The position numbers and the translations under genes are program-made. The notes beneath the pieces are model-generated. The model was not told where the DNA came from and ran no database searches. It was given only the letters and a program-made list of their open reading frames with translations. A stretch of DNA of 64,000 nucleotides from Candidatus Laterigemmans baculatus (GTDB taxonomy: Bacteria; Planctomycetota; Planctomycetia; Pirellulales; Pirellulaceae): assembly GCF_010367455.1 (NCBI RefSeq), contig NZ_WRPR01000042.1:124001-188000 (forward strand), given 5' to 3'. Below are positions 10,527 to 18,972 of the stretch, in pieces. Numbering within the stretch: the first letter of the stretch is position 1; each line of letters starts with the position of its first letter.

Positions 10527-11378
10527 TTAGAGCGTCCACAGCGGATCGCGGTCCGCTTCGCTCGCCCACGCGTCCAGCTCCGGGAACTGCTCTGCGAGCT
10601 GCTCGGCCAGCCGCTCCATCGCAAACCGTTCGCTGGCGAAGTGGCCGAGGAGGATCAGCCCGACGCCGGTGGCTCGAGCTTCGAGGCAGGCGTGGAAGTT
10701 GGCTTCGCCGGTGACGAGCCCATCGCAGCCACGCCTCGCGGCGGCCCCCAAAAAGCTGCCGCCGCTGCCGCAGGCGATCGCGACTTTGCGGACCCTTTGC
10801 TCGGCGTCACCCACCACGCGGACGCTCGCTGCGGCGACCGCCTGCTGGGCCCGACGAGCGAGATTTTGCAGCGTTTCGCCTGCCGCCGGAATCCCCACGC
10901 GGCCCGCACCGAGCACAGCGTCTGGCCCGTTTGCCTTGGGGGAAGCGTTCGCCTTGGGCGAAGCGTTCGTCTCGAGCGGCTGCAGAGGGGTGATCGACTC
11001 GAGCTGCAGGGCTTCGGCCCACTGTTGGTTGATCCCGCCGGCGGCTGAATCCATCGCCGTGTGGGCGCTGTAGACTGCGACGCCGGCAGCGATCAGCTCC
11101 AGCAGCATGCGGCCGGTCGTTGAATCGGCCGTGATCCGCTTCAGCGGCTGGAAGGGAAGGGGATGGTGGACGATGACCAGCTCGGCTTGGCGGCGGACTG
11201 CCTCGGCGACGACCGGCGGGGTGATCGTCAGGCAAGTCATCGCCCGTTGCACGCGGCGGCTGCGGTCACCGACCAGCAAGCCGACGTTATCCCACGATTC
11301 GGCCAGCGCAAGCGGAGCGAGCTGGGCTAGGAACTGAGCCAAGGCGTCGACGGTCAGCGGCCGCTCGGGAGCACCCAT
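10527..11378 (-). CDS. NIF3-like dinuclear metal-centre protein (GTP cyclohydrolase I type 2 homologue)
   Basis: NIF3/YbgI family, 283 residues. Signature blocks are PLALAESWDNVGLLVGD at the N-terminus, the metal-ligand motif ELVIVHHPLPFQPLKRI and AYSAHTAMDSAAGGIN-like text. The C-terminal block is DGLVTGEANFHACLEARATGVGLILLGHFASERF. The central region carries a short low-complexity duplication (NASPKA twice, about 10940-10965). Family members are widespread and poorly understood; a hydrolase role is often proposed. It is next to infC on the same strand, 27 bases downstream of it. Confidence 0.9.
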   Translation of the reverse strand: MGAPERPLTVDALAQFLAQLAPLALAESWDNVGLLVGDRSRRVQRAMTCLTITPPVVAEAVRRQAELVIVHHPLPFQPLKRITADSTTGRMLLELIAAGVAVYSAHTAMDSAAGGINQQWAEALQLESITPLQPLETNASPKANASPKANGPDAVLGAGRVGIPAAGETLQNLARRAQQAVAAASVRVVGDAEQRVRKVAIACGSGGSFLGAAARRGCDGLVTGEANFHACLEARATGVGLILLGHFASERFAMERLAEQLAEQFPELDAWASEADRDPLWTL

Positions 11379-11405
11379 CGCTGGTGAATTGCCGATTGCG
11401 CGAGG

Positions 11406-11936
11406 CTAGCGGGGAGCGATCATGGCGATCATCCGCCGCCCGTGCTGCTGCGGCGCGGTTTCCACTTTGCCGACGGCCGAGAGGGTCGCGATCACCGATT
11501 CCATGACCTTGCGTCCCTCTTCGATGTGGGCCATCTCGCGACCGCGAAACAGCACCGACACTTGCACTTTGTCTTTGTGCTCGAGGAATTTCTCGGCCCG
11601 CTTGACCTTCGTATCGATATCGGCCTGGCCAGTTTTGGGGCGGAGGCGGATTTCTTTGGTCTTGGTGTGCGAGCTGCCCTGGTTCTTCTTCTTGTTCTTG
11701 TCGTACTTGAATTTGCCGTAATCCATGATTCGGCAAACCGGGGGCCGCTCATTCGGTGCGACTTCGACCAGATCGAGGCCAGCGTCGCGGGCCCGCGTGA
11801 GTGCTTCTTCGGTCGGGATGATCCCGTACTGGTCCCCTTCGGGGCCAATCACGCGGACCGGAGAGATTCGGATTTGCCCGTTGACGCGGGTGGTGTCGCG
11901 TTCGGGGAGTTGAAAGCCTCGTCGTGCCAGTGCCAT
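11406..11936 (-). CDS. infC: Translation initiation factor IF-3
   Basis: IF-3 of 176 residues. The N-domain begins [24 protein letters not shown] and leads to [26 protein letters not shown]. The lysine-rich linker reads [21 protein letters not shown], and the C-domain holds [15 protein letters not shown]. It binds the 30S subunit and proofreads start-codon and initiator tRNA choice. The start at 11936 is an ATG after GGACGATAA. No rpmI or rplT is next to it, unlike the common bacterial infC-rpmI-rplT operon. Confidence 0.97.
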   Translation of the reverse strand: MALARRGFQLPERDTTRVNGQIRISPVRVIGPEGDQYGIIPTEEALTRARDAGLDLVEVAPNERPPVCRIMDYGKFKYDKNKKKNQGSSHTKTKEIRLRPKTGQADIDTKVKRAEKFLEHKDKVQVSVLFRGREMAHIEEGRKVMESVIATLSAVGKVETAPQQHGRRMIAMIAPR

Positions 11937-12355
11937 TTATCGTCCTCGGCCGGGTGGCATTCCCGGACCAATCGTGGAAGGGAGGGGGATCGGCGAGTAC
12001 ACCCCGCCGGCCAGTTGCCAGTGTCAAAACTCGCCGCGATGCGGCGCCGAGTCTATCCCCACAGTCCGCAAGAGTATCGACCACTGCAACGCCTAAAGTC
12101 AACACAGTTTACCGCGGTTTTGGCCAGGGCGGCCCAGCAAGCCACCCCCAGGCGAAGGGAACCGAATGCCGGAAATCCGGCCGGCCCCGCACCCTCCGGC
12201 AGCTCCCAACCGCGGCCGCCGCGGGAAAAACGGGGCGGCGGACCAGCAGGCCTTGACGAGTTAGAAAACCCAGCCCAGACTACCGAAAGCTGAAACGGAA
12301 ACCGGCCTCCAGTTTTGCAACTGACGTGCCGATACTCAAAGTCAGCCAAACTCGA
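11937..12355. other. Intergenic region between infC and tRNA-Val; no gene seen
   Basis: About 420 GC-rich bases with no convincing coding frame. It should contain the infC promoter on the minus strand and the tRNA promoter on the plus strand. I could not place -35/-10 boxes with confidence. Confidence 0.5.
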
Positions 12356-12429
12356 GGGCGATTAGCTCAGTTGGTTAGAGCGCCACGTTGACATCGTGGA
12401 GGTCACAGATTCGAGTTCTGTATCGCCCA
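12356..12429 (+). tRNA. tRNA-Val (anticodon GAC)
   Basis: A cloverleaf can be drawn by eye. The acceptor GGGCGAT (12356-12362) pairs with ATCGCCC (12422-12428), followed by discriminator A. The D arm is GCTCAGTTGGTTAGAGC. The anticodon arm CCACG-TTGACAT-CGTGG has the GAC anticodon, and the T arm contains GATTCGAGTTC. CCA is not encoded. It marks the boundary between core genes on the left and accessory genes on the right, so it is a plausible integration target. Confidence 0.97.
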
Positions 12430-12470
12430 CTTTTAAATCCTTAAATACCAAGCACTTACGGCAATTCGGC

Positions 12471-12521
12471 TTACACACAAAAGCACACACAACCGCCTCC
12501 CACACAAATTTACACACAAAA
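12471..12521. repeat. Paired direct repeat beside tRNA-Val, possible recombinase arm sites
   Basis: TTACACACAAAA occurs at 12471-12482 and 12510-12521, with further CACACAA units between. Short direct repeats just downstream of a tRNA 3' end often mark att sites of tyrosine integrases, but no integrase gene and no second tRNA 3'-end copy was found in this window. Confidence 0.45.
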
Positions 12522-12565
12522 GGGAGGCTGGTCGGGACTGCCAGCCAGTTGGCACTGCCAAACAA

Positions 12566-12601
12566 AGCCCCACCGGTCACTTGATCGGCTGGGGTTTTTT
12601 T
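12566..12601 (+). terminator. Rho-independent terminator after tRNA-Val
   Basis: CCCCA-CCG (12568-12575) pairs with CGG-C-TGGGG (12586-12594) through one bulge and is followed by seven T residues (12595-12601). It is oriented to end plus-strand transcription coming from the tRNA. Confidence 0.7.
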
Positions 12602-12871
12602 GTGCTCGCTCCCACCGCTCAATCGGCCACGCTGGCCAGTCGGCTGTTCATCCTGCTTCGAGCGTGTGTGGTTGCCTCCTCCGGATGTCTCAATTTTTGA
12701 GTTCCCCTTCTCATGGGGGCGATGCATCAAAGGTGTCGGCATCCAGGCTCTCTTTCTCGGCGTCATCCAGGTTGGCCAGTCGGCTCTCCATCCTGAAAGC
12801 TGTCGCTAGTCGCTTCTCTTTCAGTATTTCGTCGCCGTCTTGTTCGCGTTGCTGAACCTCCTGGGCGGGCG

Positions 12872-13225
12872 TTGAAAAATGCACCTGCGGTCGACAGGTT
12901 CGGTCACGCGTCGACATTCGCTAAGCGGCTAATTCCCCGCCGGTGGACGCTTAAAAGGCTTGGGCTGGCTCGCACCCAGAATGCCACCGGCGGGGCTGCT
13001 TTCGATCCCTTTGCCGCTCGCATTCCCCTTTTGCGGCGACGACTTTTGGAAGAGCAAGAAGAAAGAAAGCACCAAGTTGCTGCGGTCGCTGCCGCCGGGT
13101 CTGCTGCTCCAGAGGCACTGGAGCAAATCCACGCGGTGCGGGTAAAAGTGGGGCACTCGGCGGCACAATCTGCAAACCTCATGTGTGAAGGGTCGACACA
13201 ATGCTTGGAGAGGCAATCGGCGTGA
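12872..13225 (+). CDS. Possible small hypothetical protein (uncertain)
   Basis: An open frame from TTG 12872 with acceptable codon use and a Glu/Lys/Arg/Ala-rich helical stretch in its second half. It overlaps the following gene by 25 bases. There is no recognisable domain and no strong ribosome site. The rest of 12602-13200 holds nothing else I can support. I list it as a weak candidate only. Confidence 0.22.
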   Translation: MKNAPAVDRFGHASTFAKRLIPRRWTLKRLGLARTQNATGGAAFDPFAARIPLLRRRLLEEQEERKHQVAAVAAAGSAAPEALEQIHAVRVKVGHSAAQSANLMCEGSTQCLERQSA

Positions 13226-13563
13226 CTGCGACGGTCGCGACATTCGCAAGTCTTGGAGTAGGGATTGCTGCCTGGCGGTATCCCGATTTTTGGACGCGAC
13301 GTTGGCGAACGGATGTCCGGCCAAGCCCGCCTAGATCTGCCGTAGGAAAGATGGACTGCCGGTGTTGCAGGGGCACGGGAAGGCTCGGAAAGCCAAAATT
13401 CCGGGCGTGTAACATGTGCAGGGGAGTCGGACAGGTTGTGACTGACCGCATCGGCCAACCCGATTGCAGGTTTTGCCGTGGGAACGGTTGGGTGCTAACC
13501 GTGCAGAAATATCGCCAAGTCTGCGATGTATGCGATGGGATCGGTTTGCAGCGTCACTCTTAG
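13201..13563 (+). CDS. Small protein with DnaJ-type cysteine-rich (CxxCxGxG) domain
   Basis: 120 residues. It has one N-terminal hydrophobic helix (IGVTATVATFASLGVGIAAW), then four zinc-binding CxxCxGxG-like repeats: CRCCRGTG, CNMCRGVG, CRFCRGNG and CDVCDGIG. These match the spacing of the DnaJ zinc domain, which normally holds two Zn2+ ions, but the J domain and substrate-binding domains are absent. It is probably membrane-anchored with the zinc domain on one side. Related stand-alone modules are known as chaperone- or assembly-like factors; the client here is unknown. Confidence 0.7.
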   Translation: MLGEAIGVTATVATFASLGVGIAAWRYPDFWTRRWRTDVRPSPPRSAVGKMDCRCCRGTGRLGKPKFRACNMCRGVGQVVTDRIGQPDCRFCRGNGWVLTVQKYRQVCDVCDGIGLQRHS

Positions 13564-13800
13564 GGTGGGGCGTCTTTTGGAAGAACCCGAGAATGCCCGG
13601 CTTTGCACCCAACGGCTTTCATTCAGACCACGGTCTGGGACCTTGGTAAACCCCGCTGATTTGCATTCCCCTGCCGTGGGGTCGACTGCCGGGATGAAGG
13701 GCGTGGCGACTCACAGGGATGTCTGGGCGGTTCAGTCATCGCGTGCCAGCTCGTGTGGTAATGCCTCCGCACCCTTGGATCGCGGCGAGCATTCGTTCTA
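13564..13800. other. Intergenic; nothing supported
   Basis: Short frames are present but none has a start signal or recognisable product. Confidence 0.4.
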
Positions 13801-14154
13801 TCAATCGATCAACCAAAAGTGGTAGCCGAAGGCAATAACGGACGCCAACAGAGAAAGAGCCGCTAATGCACGATGCCGTGTGTTTCGCGTAGTGACAAAT
13901 GCAACGATCCCGGAACACGCGGTGACCGCCGCGGAAAAGAAAATGAAGCCCACGAACCTCGTCATCGCCGTGTGCTCCCATGGGTCGTTTCCAGTTCGCT
14001 CGAAACGAGCGATCGCGTCAGCATCGGGAATTTCACCGCTCATCCAGGCGTAGGCCCAGGTAAGGATGACCACCGCGAACAGTTGAGCAACCGCACCGAC
14101 ATTCAGGATGAATGGCCAAAGGGAATCGGGAGGAAGCGGAGGGATGTTGTTCAT
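13801..14154 (-). CDS. Small integral membrane protein, unknown function
   Basis: 117 residues from the preferred start MNNIPPLPPDSLW at 14154; a longer form from 14229 is possible. Three TM helices are visible: FILNVGAVAQLFAVVILTWAYAW, FVGFIFFSAAVTACSGIVAFV and ALAALSLLASVIAFGYHFW. An acidic loop (EIPDADAIARFERTGNDPWEH) lies between helices 1 and 2. It is 120 bases downstream of the regulator at 14275-14838 on the same strand. No family was recognised. Confidence 0.6.
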   Translation of the reverse strand: MNNIPPLPPDSLWPFILNVGAVAQLFAVVILTWAYAWMSGEIPDADAIARFERTGNDPWEHTAMTRFVGFIFFSAAVTACSGIVAFVTTRNTRHRALAALSLLASVIAFGYHFWLID

Positions 14155-14274
14155 GGCTGTGGTCAGAGATAGCAGATTCCCTGGAGCGGAGCGGCGGCTG
14201 CGGGGCGGGAGGAACTGGAGCAACACCAATCCTCCCCGAACGGCCTTTGCTGACGCTCTTGTCCGCCGCTGCCG

Positions 14275-14838
14275 TCAGCGTCCTTTCGCCGAGGTGTAGA
14301 GAGAGTCAATCAGTGGCACGAGGTAGTCGTGACCACTTTCGAGAAGGACCCTCAGCTTCTCGCAGATTGCCTCAGTGTCTTCGCTGGTTGCTCTACCGGA
14401 GCCATCCTGCTCCGACTGCCACTCGGAATCGTCACCGAAGGCTCCCCAAGCACGGAGTTCCGCCACTCGCTGCTGGAAGAAAGGGGACAGCATTACGGTG
14501 CGTGCCAAACCAAACTCTTCGCGGAAATAGCGACGCACTTCGGGCAAGTGGCCTCCCTCCCATATCAGGTACAGGAGTCCGGGCGTCCAGAGTTCCTCTA
14601 CAGGCAGCCGAAAGTAACCCGCCAATGCACGAAGCTTCTCTTCGTTCTTTCGGTCCATTCGCGTCAGCCCGGCGGAGCAGATTTTATTCACCCAGTTGGG
14701 ATCGACCCCGATTGCTCCAGCCGCCGACCGCTTGCTCTTCCGGAGCACCAAGGAAAACAAGTTATCCAGATTCTCACGAAAAATCTCTCGCCGCTCTTCG
14801 CGACTGAAAAGATTGGCCGAGGTGGATTCCGCCGCCAT
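14275..14838 (-). CDS. XRE-like helix-turn-helix protein
   Basis: 187 residues with an N-terminal Cro/C1-type HTH. RENLDNLFSLVLRKSKRSAAGAIGV is followed by the recognition segment DPNWVNKICSAGLTRMDRKNEEKL and LRALAGYFRLPVEELW. The C-terminal half is acidic and unassigned. It lies divergent from the ParB-methyltransferase gene, with a 133-base gap between start codons, and is the most likely local regulator of that gene and of itself. Confidence 0.7.
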   Translation of the reverse strand: MAAESTSANLFSREERREIFRENLDNLFSLVLRKSKRSAAGAIGVDPNWVNKICSAGLTRMDRKNEEKLRALAGYFRLPVEELWTPGLLYLIWEGGHLPEVRRYFREEFGLARTVMLSPFFQQRVAELRAWGAFGDDSEWQSEQDGSGRATSEDTEAICEKLRVLLESGHDYLVPLIDSLYTSAKGR

Positions 14839-14971
14839 TACACCCGCTCCGATTTGTTGCCGACTCTTTTCCCACTTTTTGCCCGCTCACCCTTGACCCC
14901 GAGCAGTCACGCCATATGCTACCACATCCGACAGTTTGCCGATAGTTTTCCCGAGGATTTCTTGTTCAGCC

Positions 14972-16288
14972 ATGCCTCCCTCGCCCTACAACCTCTTTCC
15001 GCCCCTCGACCGCGAGGCCCTCGACGCCCTCCGCGGGTCGATCGCGACTGAGGGCCAGCTCGACCCGATCATCAAGGATGAGCAGGGCGTCACGGTGATC
15101 GGGCACCATCGCGAGATGATCTGCAGAGAGCTGGGCGTCGCCCCAAAAATCGAGGTGCGTGAGTTCCGCTCAGAGGCGGAAAAGTACCTCGCCGCCATTC
15201 AGTCCAATCTCGCCCGTCGCCACCTGGACCAAGCGGCCCGTGAAGAAGTGATCAAGCGATATCTCTGTTCGCTGGAGGAGACAGGGGATTTCGTCTCGGC
15301 ACGCGAGATCGGTCGGCGTTTCGATGTCAGCCACAACACCGTCCGAAGGTACCAAGCCGAGCTGGAAGCGAGTGGTCGGATTGACCAGTTGCCGGAGAGA
15401 GCCCGCGGCAAGGACGGAAAGCTGCGACCAACCAAGAGACATTCCATCGCCGTTTCCGGCCCGGCCAGCATTGCCAGGGCTGCCAAACTGCTCCCGGACC
15501 TCCCTAACCGCCTGGCGGGAAAAACACTCGATTTCCGCTCGGCGAGGCGGGCAGTCCAACGGGAGCAAAGTAAGGAAAAATACAGCGAGTGGGATCGCAT
15601 CGCCAAGAGTTCGGTGACTGCTGAAAACGTCCGGCTACACCACTCCTCTTTCCAGGGGTTGCAGGACTCGTGGATCGGCCCCGAAGAGGTCGACCTCCTT
15701 CTCAGCGATGTTCCCTATGACGCCAAATTTATCGACTCTGGCCAACTGAAGGAACTCGTCGACCTTGCCCAACGATGGCTCAAGCCCGGCGGGCTCTTGG
15801 TCCTGTACGTCGGAAGCATTCACCTGCCGAGGTCAGTCGCAGTGGTGCAGACGCAATTCGAGTGGGTGGACATGATCGTCTCGGTCAACGCATCTAAAGG
15901 CCAGCCCTACCACCCTCACAAATCGCTGATTGGCTATCGTCCCGTCCTGGTTTGGAGCAAGAGCCCATTCGCAGCAATTAGGCCATGGAGCAATCTGCTC
16001 TCACGGTGTGGCAAGGAAAAAGATGCCCATGAATGGCAGCAGCCGCTGACTGAAGCGAAACAGCTAGCCGAGTGGTTTTCAAAGCCGGGTGATCTGATCG
16101 TGGACCCTTGTGGAGGATCTTTCACGACCGCGATCGCCGCGTACCAACTTGGCCGCCGATGCGTCTCGTGCGAGCGGGATGAGCGGCGGTACTCCCGCGG
16201 CACTGATCGCCGGAAGCAAGTGACCAGCAATCCGGAAGCCGGGTCCACCGCTGCAGAGCCTCTGATCCTCCAGCATCCAGCGAAATAG
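14972..16288 (+). CDS. ParB-like nuclease domain fused to DNA methyltransferase
   Basis: 438 residues. An N-terminal ParB/sulfiredoxin-like domain (LREALDAL, GQLDPIIKDEQGVTVIGHHREMI) leads into an HTH region (VSAREIGRRFDVSHNTVRRYQAEL). The C-terminal domain is a beta-class amino-methyltransferase. The usual catalytic DPPY appears as SDVPYD (about residue 245) and the SAM-binding FxGxG as DPCGGSFTT near the end. Such ParB-methyltransferase fusions occur on phages and mobile elements and modify adenine or cytosine amino groups. Start 14972 (MPPSPYN) is preferred over 14936. It is followed after 9 bases by the P-loop gene, so they form an operon. Confidence 0.82.
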   Translation: MPPSPYNLFPPLDREALDALRGSIATEGQLDPIIKDEQGVTVIGHHREMICRELGVAPKIEVREFRSEAEKYLAAIQSNLARRHLDQAAREEVIKRYLCSLEETGDFVSAREIGRRFDVSHNTVRRYQAELEASGRIDQLPERARGKDGKLRPTKRHSIAVSGPASIARAAKLLPDLPNRLAGKTLDFRSARRAVQREQSKEKYSEWDRIAKSSVTAENVRLHHSSFQGLQDSWIGPEEVDLLLSDVPYDAKFIDSGQLKELVDLAQRWLKPGGLLVLYVGSIHLPRSVAVVQTQFEWVDMIVSVNASKGQPYHPHKSLIGYRPVLVWSKSPFAAIRPWSNLLSRCGKEKDAHEWQQPLTEAKQLAEWFSKPGDLIVDPCGGSFTTAIAAYQLGRRCVSCERDERRYSRGTDRRKQVTSNPEAGSTAAEPLILQHPAK

Positions 16289-16297
16289 GCGACATCC

Positions 16298-17299
16298 ATG
16301 AGATCCCCAAAAATCCCACCCGGTGCCGAGCTTGTCACGAGCTTCGCGGACATGCACAAGCTGTACGCTGCATTCATGTCAGGCTACTTCCCGTTGCTCA
16401 TCGTGGTGGGCGATCCTGGACGTTCGAAATCGTGGTATTTCGAACAGCAGGACGCTGAATCCCTGCAAATCATCAAGGGCAATGCGTCTCCATTCCAGAC
16501 CTACAGGACGCTGTGGGAGCACCGCAACAAGTTGATCGTGCTGGATGACGCTGAAGTCCTATGGGCGAACCTCGAAGGACGGAGATTGATCAGGCAGGCG
16601 ACGGAACTCAAATCCTGCAAAACAATCTACTGGGAAAAAGCATCCCGACAGCTCGAAAAGGACGGTATCCCTCGTTCTTTTCAAACGAAGAGCCGGTTCT
16701 GCATCATCTGCAACAGGTTCGTCTCGTCTCAGGCCGAAGACCAAGCAGCAATCCTCGACCGTGCCCACTTCATCTATTTTGATCCTACGAATGCAGAGCT
16801 GCATAAGTATGTAGGGAGCTGGTACTGGGACCAAGCTATCTACGACTTCATTGGTCATCATCTAGGGAATCTTCAGGGGCTCTCCGTACGATCATACGTA
16901 CGGGCCTATCACCGCAAGCAAGCAGGTATCGAATGGAAGCAATGGGTATTGGAGACCTTTGCCCTGGATCTGCATATTGCCGTGCTACAGGATCTGGAGA
17001 GACGCGAAGAGCTTACGCCAACGGATCGCGTAAGGCAATTCACCCAACGCACGGGACTCAAAAAGTCCAGCTACTACAGCTTACGGAAGCGACTGCCGAC
17101 AGCCGATCTTGACCACGATCCTGCCCCCGCGATCAGGCTGACAGCTAAACCGCCACGCCCACCCGACCTCCGAGCGGAACTCGCACAGATACGCGAGGAG
17201 GCTCTCGATGACGACCAGCATTCCGCTGGAATTCGGAATCCACCACCCTCAATTGTCAAGTTCGATTCCAGCAAAGGAGACAGACGGTGTAATAAGTGA
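16298..17299 (+). CDS. P-loop ATPase-like protein with C-terminal HTH
   Basis: 333 residues. The Walker A-like GDPGRSKS (about residues 45-52) lacks the usual Gly before Lys. Walker B is LIVLDDAEVL, followed by a sensor-like FCIICNR and a LDRAHFIYFDP block. The C-terminal part ends with RTGLKKSSYYSLRKRLP, a probable HTH. The same order of blocks (LxEHR..DD, PxSFxxxSR, a Ser-Met/Val-Arg helix, GxxWxxWV) appears in the gene at 49129-50031, so the two are distant paralogues on the same island. A role in element maintenance is a guess. Confidence 0.6.
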   Translation: MRSPKIPPGAELVTSFADMHKLYAAFMSGYFPLLIVVGDPGRSKSWYFEQQDAESLQIIKGNASPFQTYRTLWEHRNKLIVLDDAEVLWANLEGRRLIRQATELKSCKTIYWEKASRQLEKDGIPRSFQTKSRFCIICNRFVSSQAEDQAAILDRAHFIYFDPTNAELHKYVGSWYWDQAIYDFIGHHLGNLQGLSVRSYVRAYHRKQAGIEWKQWVLETFALDLHIAVLQDLERREELTPTDRVRQFTQRTGLKKSSYYSLRKRLPTADLDHDPAPAIRLTAKPPRPPDLRAELAQIREEALDDDQHSAGIRNPPPSIVKFDSSKGDRRCNK

Positions 17300-17405
17300 A
17301 TCAACGAATCGACGAGCAGGAATGAACATATCCGCAGGCGTAAGCTCGCCTGTGGCAATGCACTCTGACGCCGCGAAGTTCGCTTCGCATTTCCCCCAAA
17401 CCTGA
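17208..17405 (+). CDS. Possible small hypothetical protein overlapping the P-loop gene
   Basis: A 65-residue frame starting inside the end of the preceding gene, with AGGAGG placed 8 bases before ATG 17208 and with the next gene starting 11 bases after its stop. The good ribosome site and operon-like spacing are the only support; no domain is seen. Confidence 0.35.
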   Translation: MTTSIPLEFGIHHPQLSSSIPAKETDGVISESTNRRAGMNISAGVSSPVAMHSDAAKFASHFPQT

Positions 17406-17415
17406 GAAGAAAACG

Positions 17416-17931
17416 ATGTCTGAAAAAGCCACGACCGCAGCTAGCCGCTCACTCACCCTCACTCCCTACTGGGGAAACGATGGAACCGCTGCTGCAGACC
17501 TCTTTGCTGTCGAAGAGGCTGGCACTCTATACGACCCAGACGGCACATTGACTGAGCCGACGGATTATCCGGATGGTGATCCAAAAGAGAACTCGGACCT
17601 TCGGAAATGCAGCACCCACACGTCGTTCACCGTCAATCCCGACCAAGGCTCTGAAGAGATATTCGAGTCCCTCGCCGACTATTGCGACCTCGATAAGGGC
17701 GGAGACTGCTGGGAAATCTACCGCCAGACCAAGAGATACCTTGAGCTACGCCGCTATCTCCTCGCCAGGGGCTTGGTCACTGTCGAGGACATCGAACAAG
17801 AGAACAGATCTTGGAGCGTTATACCTGGATTGAATCAGTTACCACAGGATCTATACGATCTGCTCGCCGAAATCAGCCCGGACCTGGCGGAGCGTCAGCG
17901 ACAGCAAACACCTGCCGATCCTGAAGCCTGA
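17416..17931 (+). CDS. Hypothetical acidic protein
   Basis: 171 residues, rich in Asp and Glu, starting ATG 17416 after GAGAAGAAAACG. The C-terminal half is helical (YRQTKRYLELRRYLLARGLVTVEDIEQEN) and resembles the small helical domains found in element-borne proteins, but I recognise no family. It is on the same strand as the ParB-methyltransferase and P-loop genes with short gaps, and is probably part of the same transcription unit. Confidence 0.6.
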   Translation: MSEKATTAASRSLTLTPYWGNDGTAAADLFAVEEAGTLYDPDGTLTEPTDYPDGDPKENSDLRKCSTHTSFTVNPDQGSEEIFESLADYCDLDKGGDCWEIYRQTKRYLELRRYLLARGLVTVEDIEQENRSWSVIPGLNQLPQDLYDLLAEISPDLAERQRQQTPADPEA

Positions 17932-17988
17932 CGTTTGCCCTCGACACTTCCCCGCTTGCGTTAACCGCTTACGTCCCGTTGAGACTAA

Positions 17989-18297
17989 ATGGACGATTTG
18001 CAGCTTTCTCAGATGTCCGGACAGCAGTTGCTTGGGCATGTCGTTCTCCGTCAGACGGTCCTGCCCGAGCAACTCCTCCGGAAACTTTCGGCACAGGAGC
18101 TTCTGGAGTACGCGGTTTTGACGCAAAGAAACCTGCCGATGTCCCAATTAGCCCGACTGTCCGGCGACGATTTGCTTCAATACGTTGTACTCCGAAGAGA
18201 AGAGCCGCCAGACTCGCTGATCCAAAAGCTGACGCCGCAGCAAGTTTGCGAATACGAAGTCCTGAGGGCACGGCCAAGCCAGAGCCCACAATCGTGA
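17989..18297 (+). CDS. Small leucine-rich repeat protein with 24-residue repeats
   Basis: 102 residues consisting almost wholly of four tandem repeats of 24 residues, starting near residues 6, 30, 54 and 77. The consensus is LxxLSxxELLxYxVLxxxxLP. Two amphipathic helices per repeat are predicted by eye. It starts at ATG 17989, and a 57-base gap separates it from the upstream gene. The repeat is too short for TPR. I do not recognise the family; the fold would be a small alpha-solenoid, probably a binding scaffold. Confidence 0.6.
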   Translation: MDDLQLSQMSGQQLLGHVVLRQTVLPEQLLRKLSAQELLEYAVLTQRNLPMSQLARLSGDDLLQYVVLRREEPPDSLIQKLTPQQVCEYEVLRARPSQSPQS

Positions 18298-18388
18298 CCG
18301 GGGCCACTGCCTTCAGACACAGCCGAAAACTGCTCGAAGGCAGCACCAGGCGAGCCGCAGATCGCGTCGGCCTCCCAGGTCCGTCCCC

Positions 18389-18934
18389 TCAATCCATCTC
18401 ATAGACGGTCGAAACAGCAAAATGATCTGAGCCAAAGGTGCTGCTGCTCTTTTCGGCGTCTTCAAATTTGTCCTCATCCGCCCCGGTCACGTAGATGTTG
18501 TCGATCGGCCCGGTCCCTGGAAAATCAGTGCTGTCGTACGTCTCGCCCACACCAATTGTCAGATTCTTCATCTGGAGGCCGTGGACTAGACCTTCGCCCA
18601 GCAAGGCATGTGTTTCGTCATAACGATCGCCAGAAGCCCCGCTTCCCATCGCGTCGACATCCAAGTCGGTGCCGTTCTTTGACGCGTCGGTGGCTCCCAC
18701 GTTCAAGTCGCCGATGACCATCATCGAGTGCTCGGCGAACTTGTGAAGGTCATCAACGACGCTCAGGGCCATGGCAGCAGCGAGGTACTCCCGCTCCATC
18801 GCATTTTCCCGCTCGTTTCCGGAGCGGGATGACTTCAGGTGGGTGGTGCACAGCAAGTAGATTGCCGCACTGCCTCCTGCACCGTATGGTAGCGGTTCTG
18901 ACCGGTGAGAAGACGATGAACTCCCAAGGTTTTG
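18389..18934 (-). pseudogene. Endonuclease/exonuclease/phosphatase (EEP) family fragment, 5'-truncated
   Basis: The last ~180 codons of an EEP-superfamily enzyme. AAIYLLCTTHLKSS gives the metal/active-site Thr-His region, MVIGDLNV carries the catalytic Asp and Asn, and FGSDHFAV gives the C-terminal Asp-His. The frame runs open to about 18934, where it meets TGA with no ATG, and the N-terminal domain with the first catalytic Glu is missing. The plus-strand KAP gene starts 39 bases further on. It appears truncated by a rearrangement that brought in the KAP gene. If translated at all, it would use TTG 18856 and give an inactive product. Confidence 0.65.
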
Positions 18935-18972
18935 GCGTCATCGCAAGCGTCAACTGAGATGGATCCATCTGA

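Noticed and set aside
12362-12766. Minus-strand frame running through the tRNA-Val gene
   Set aside because: Its C-terminal residues are only the reverse translation of the tRNA; it has no integrase motifs and the rest is unstructured.
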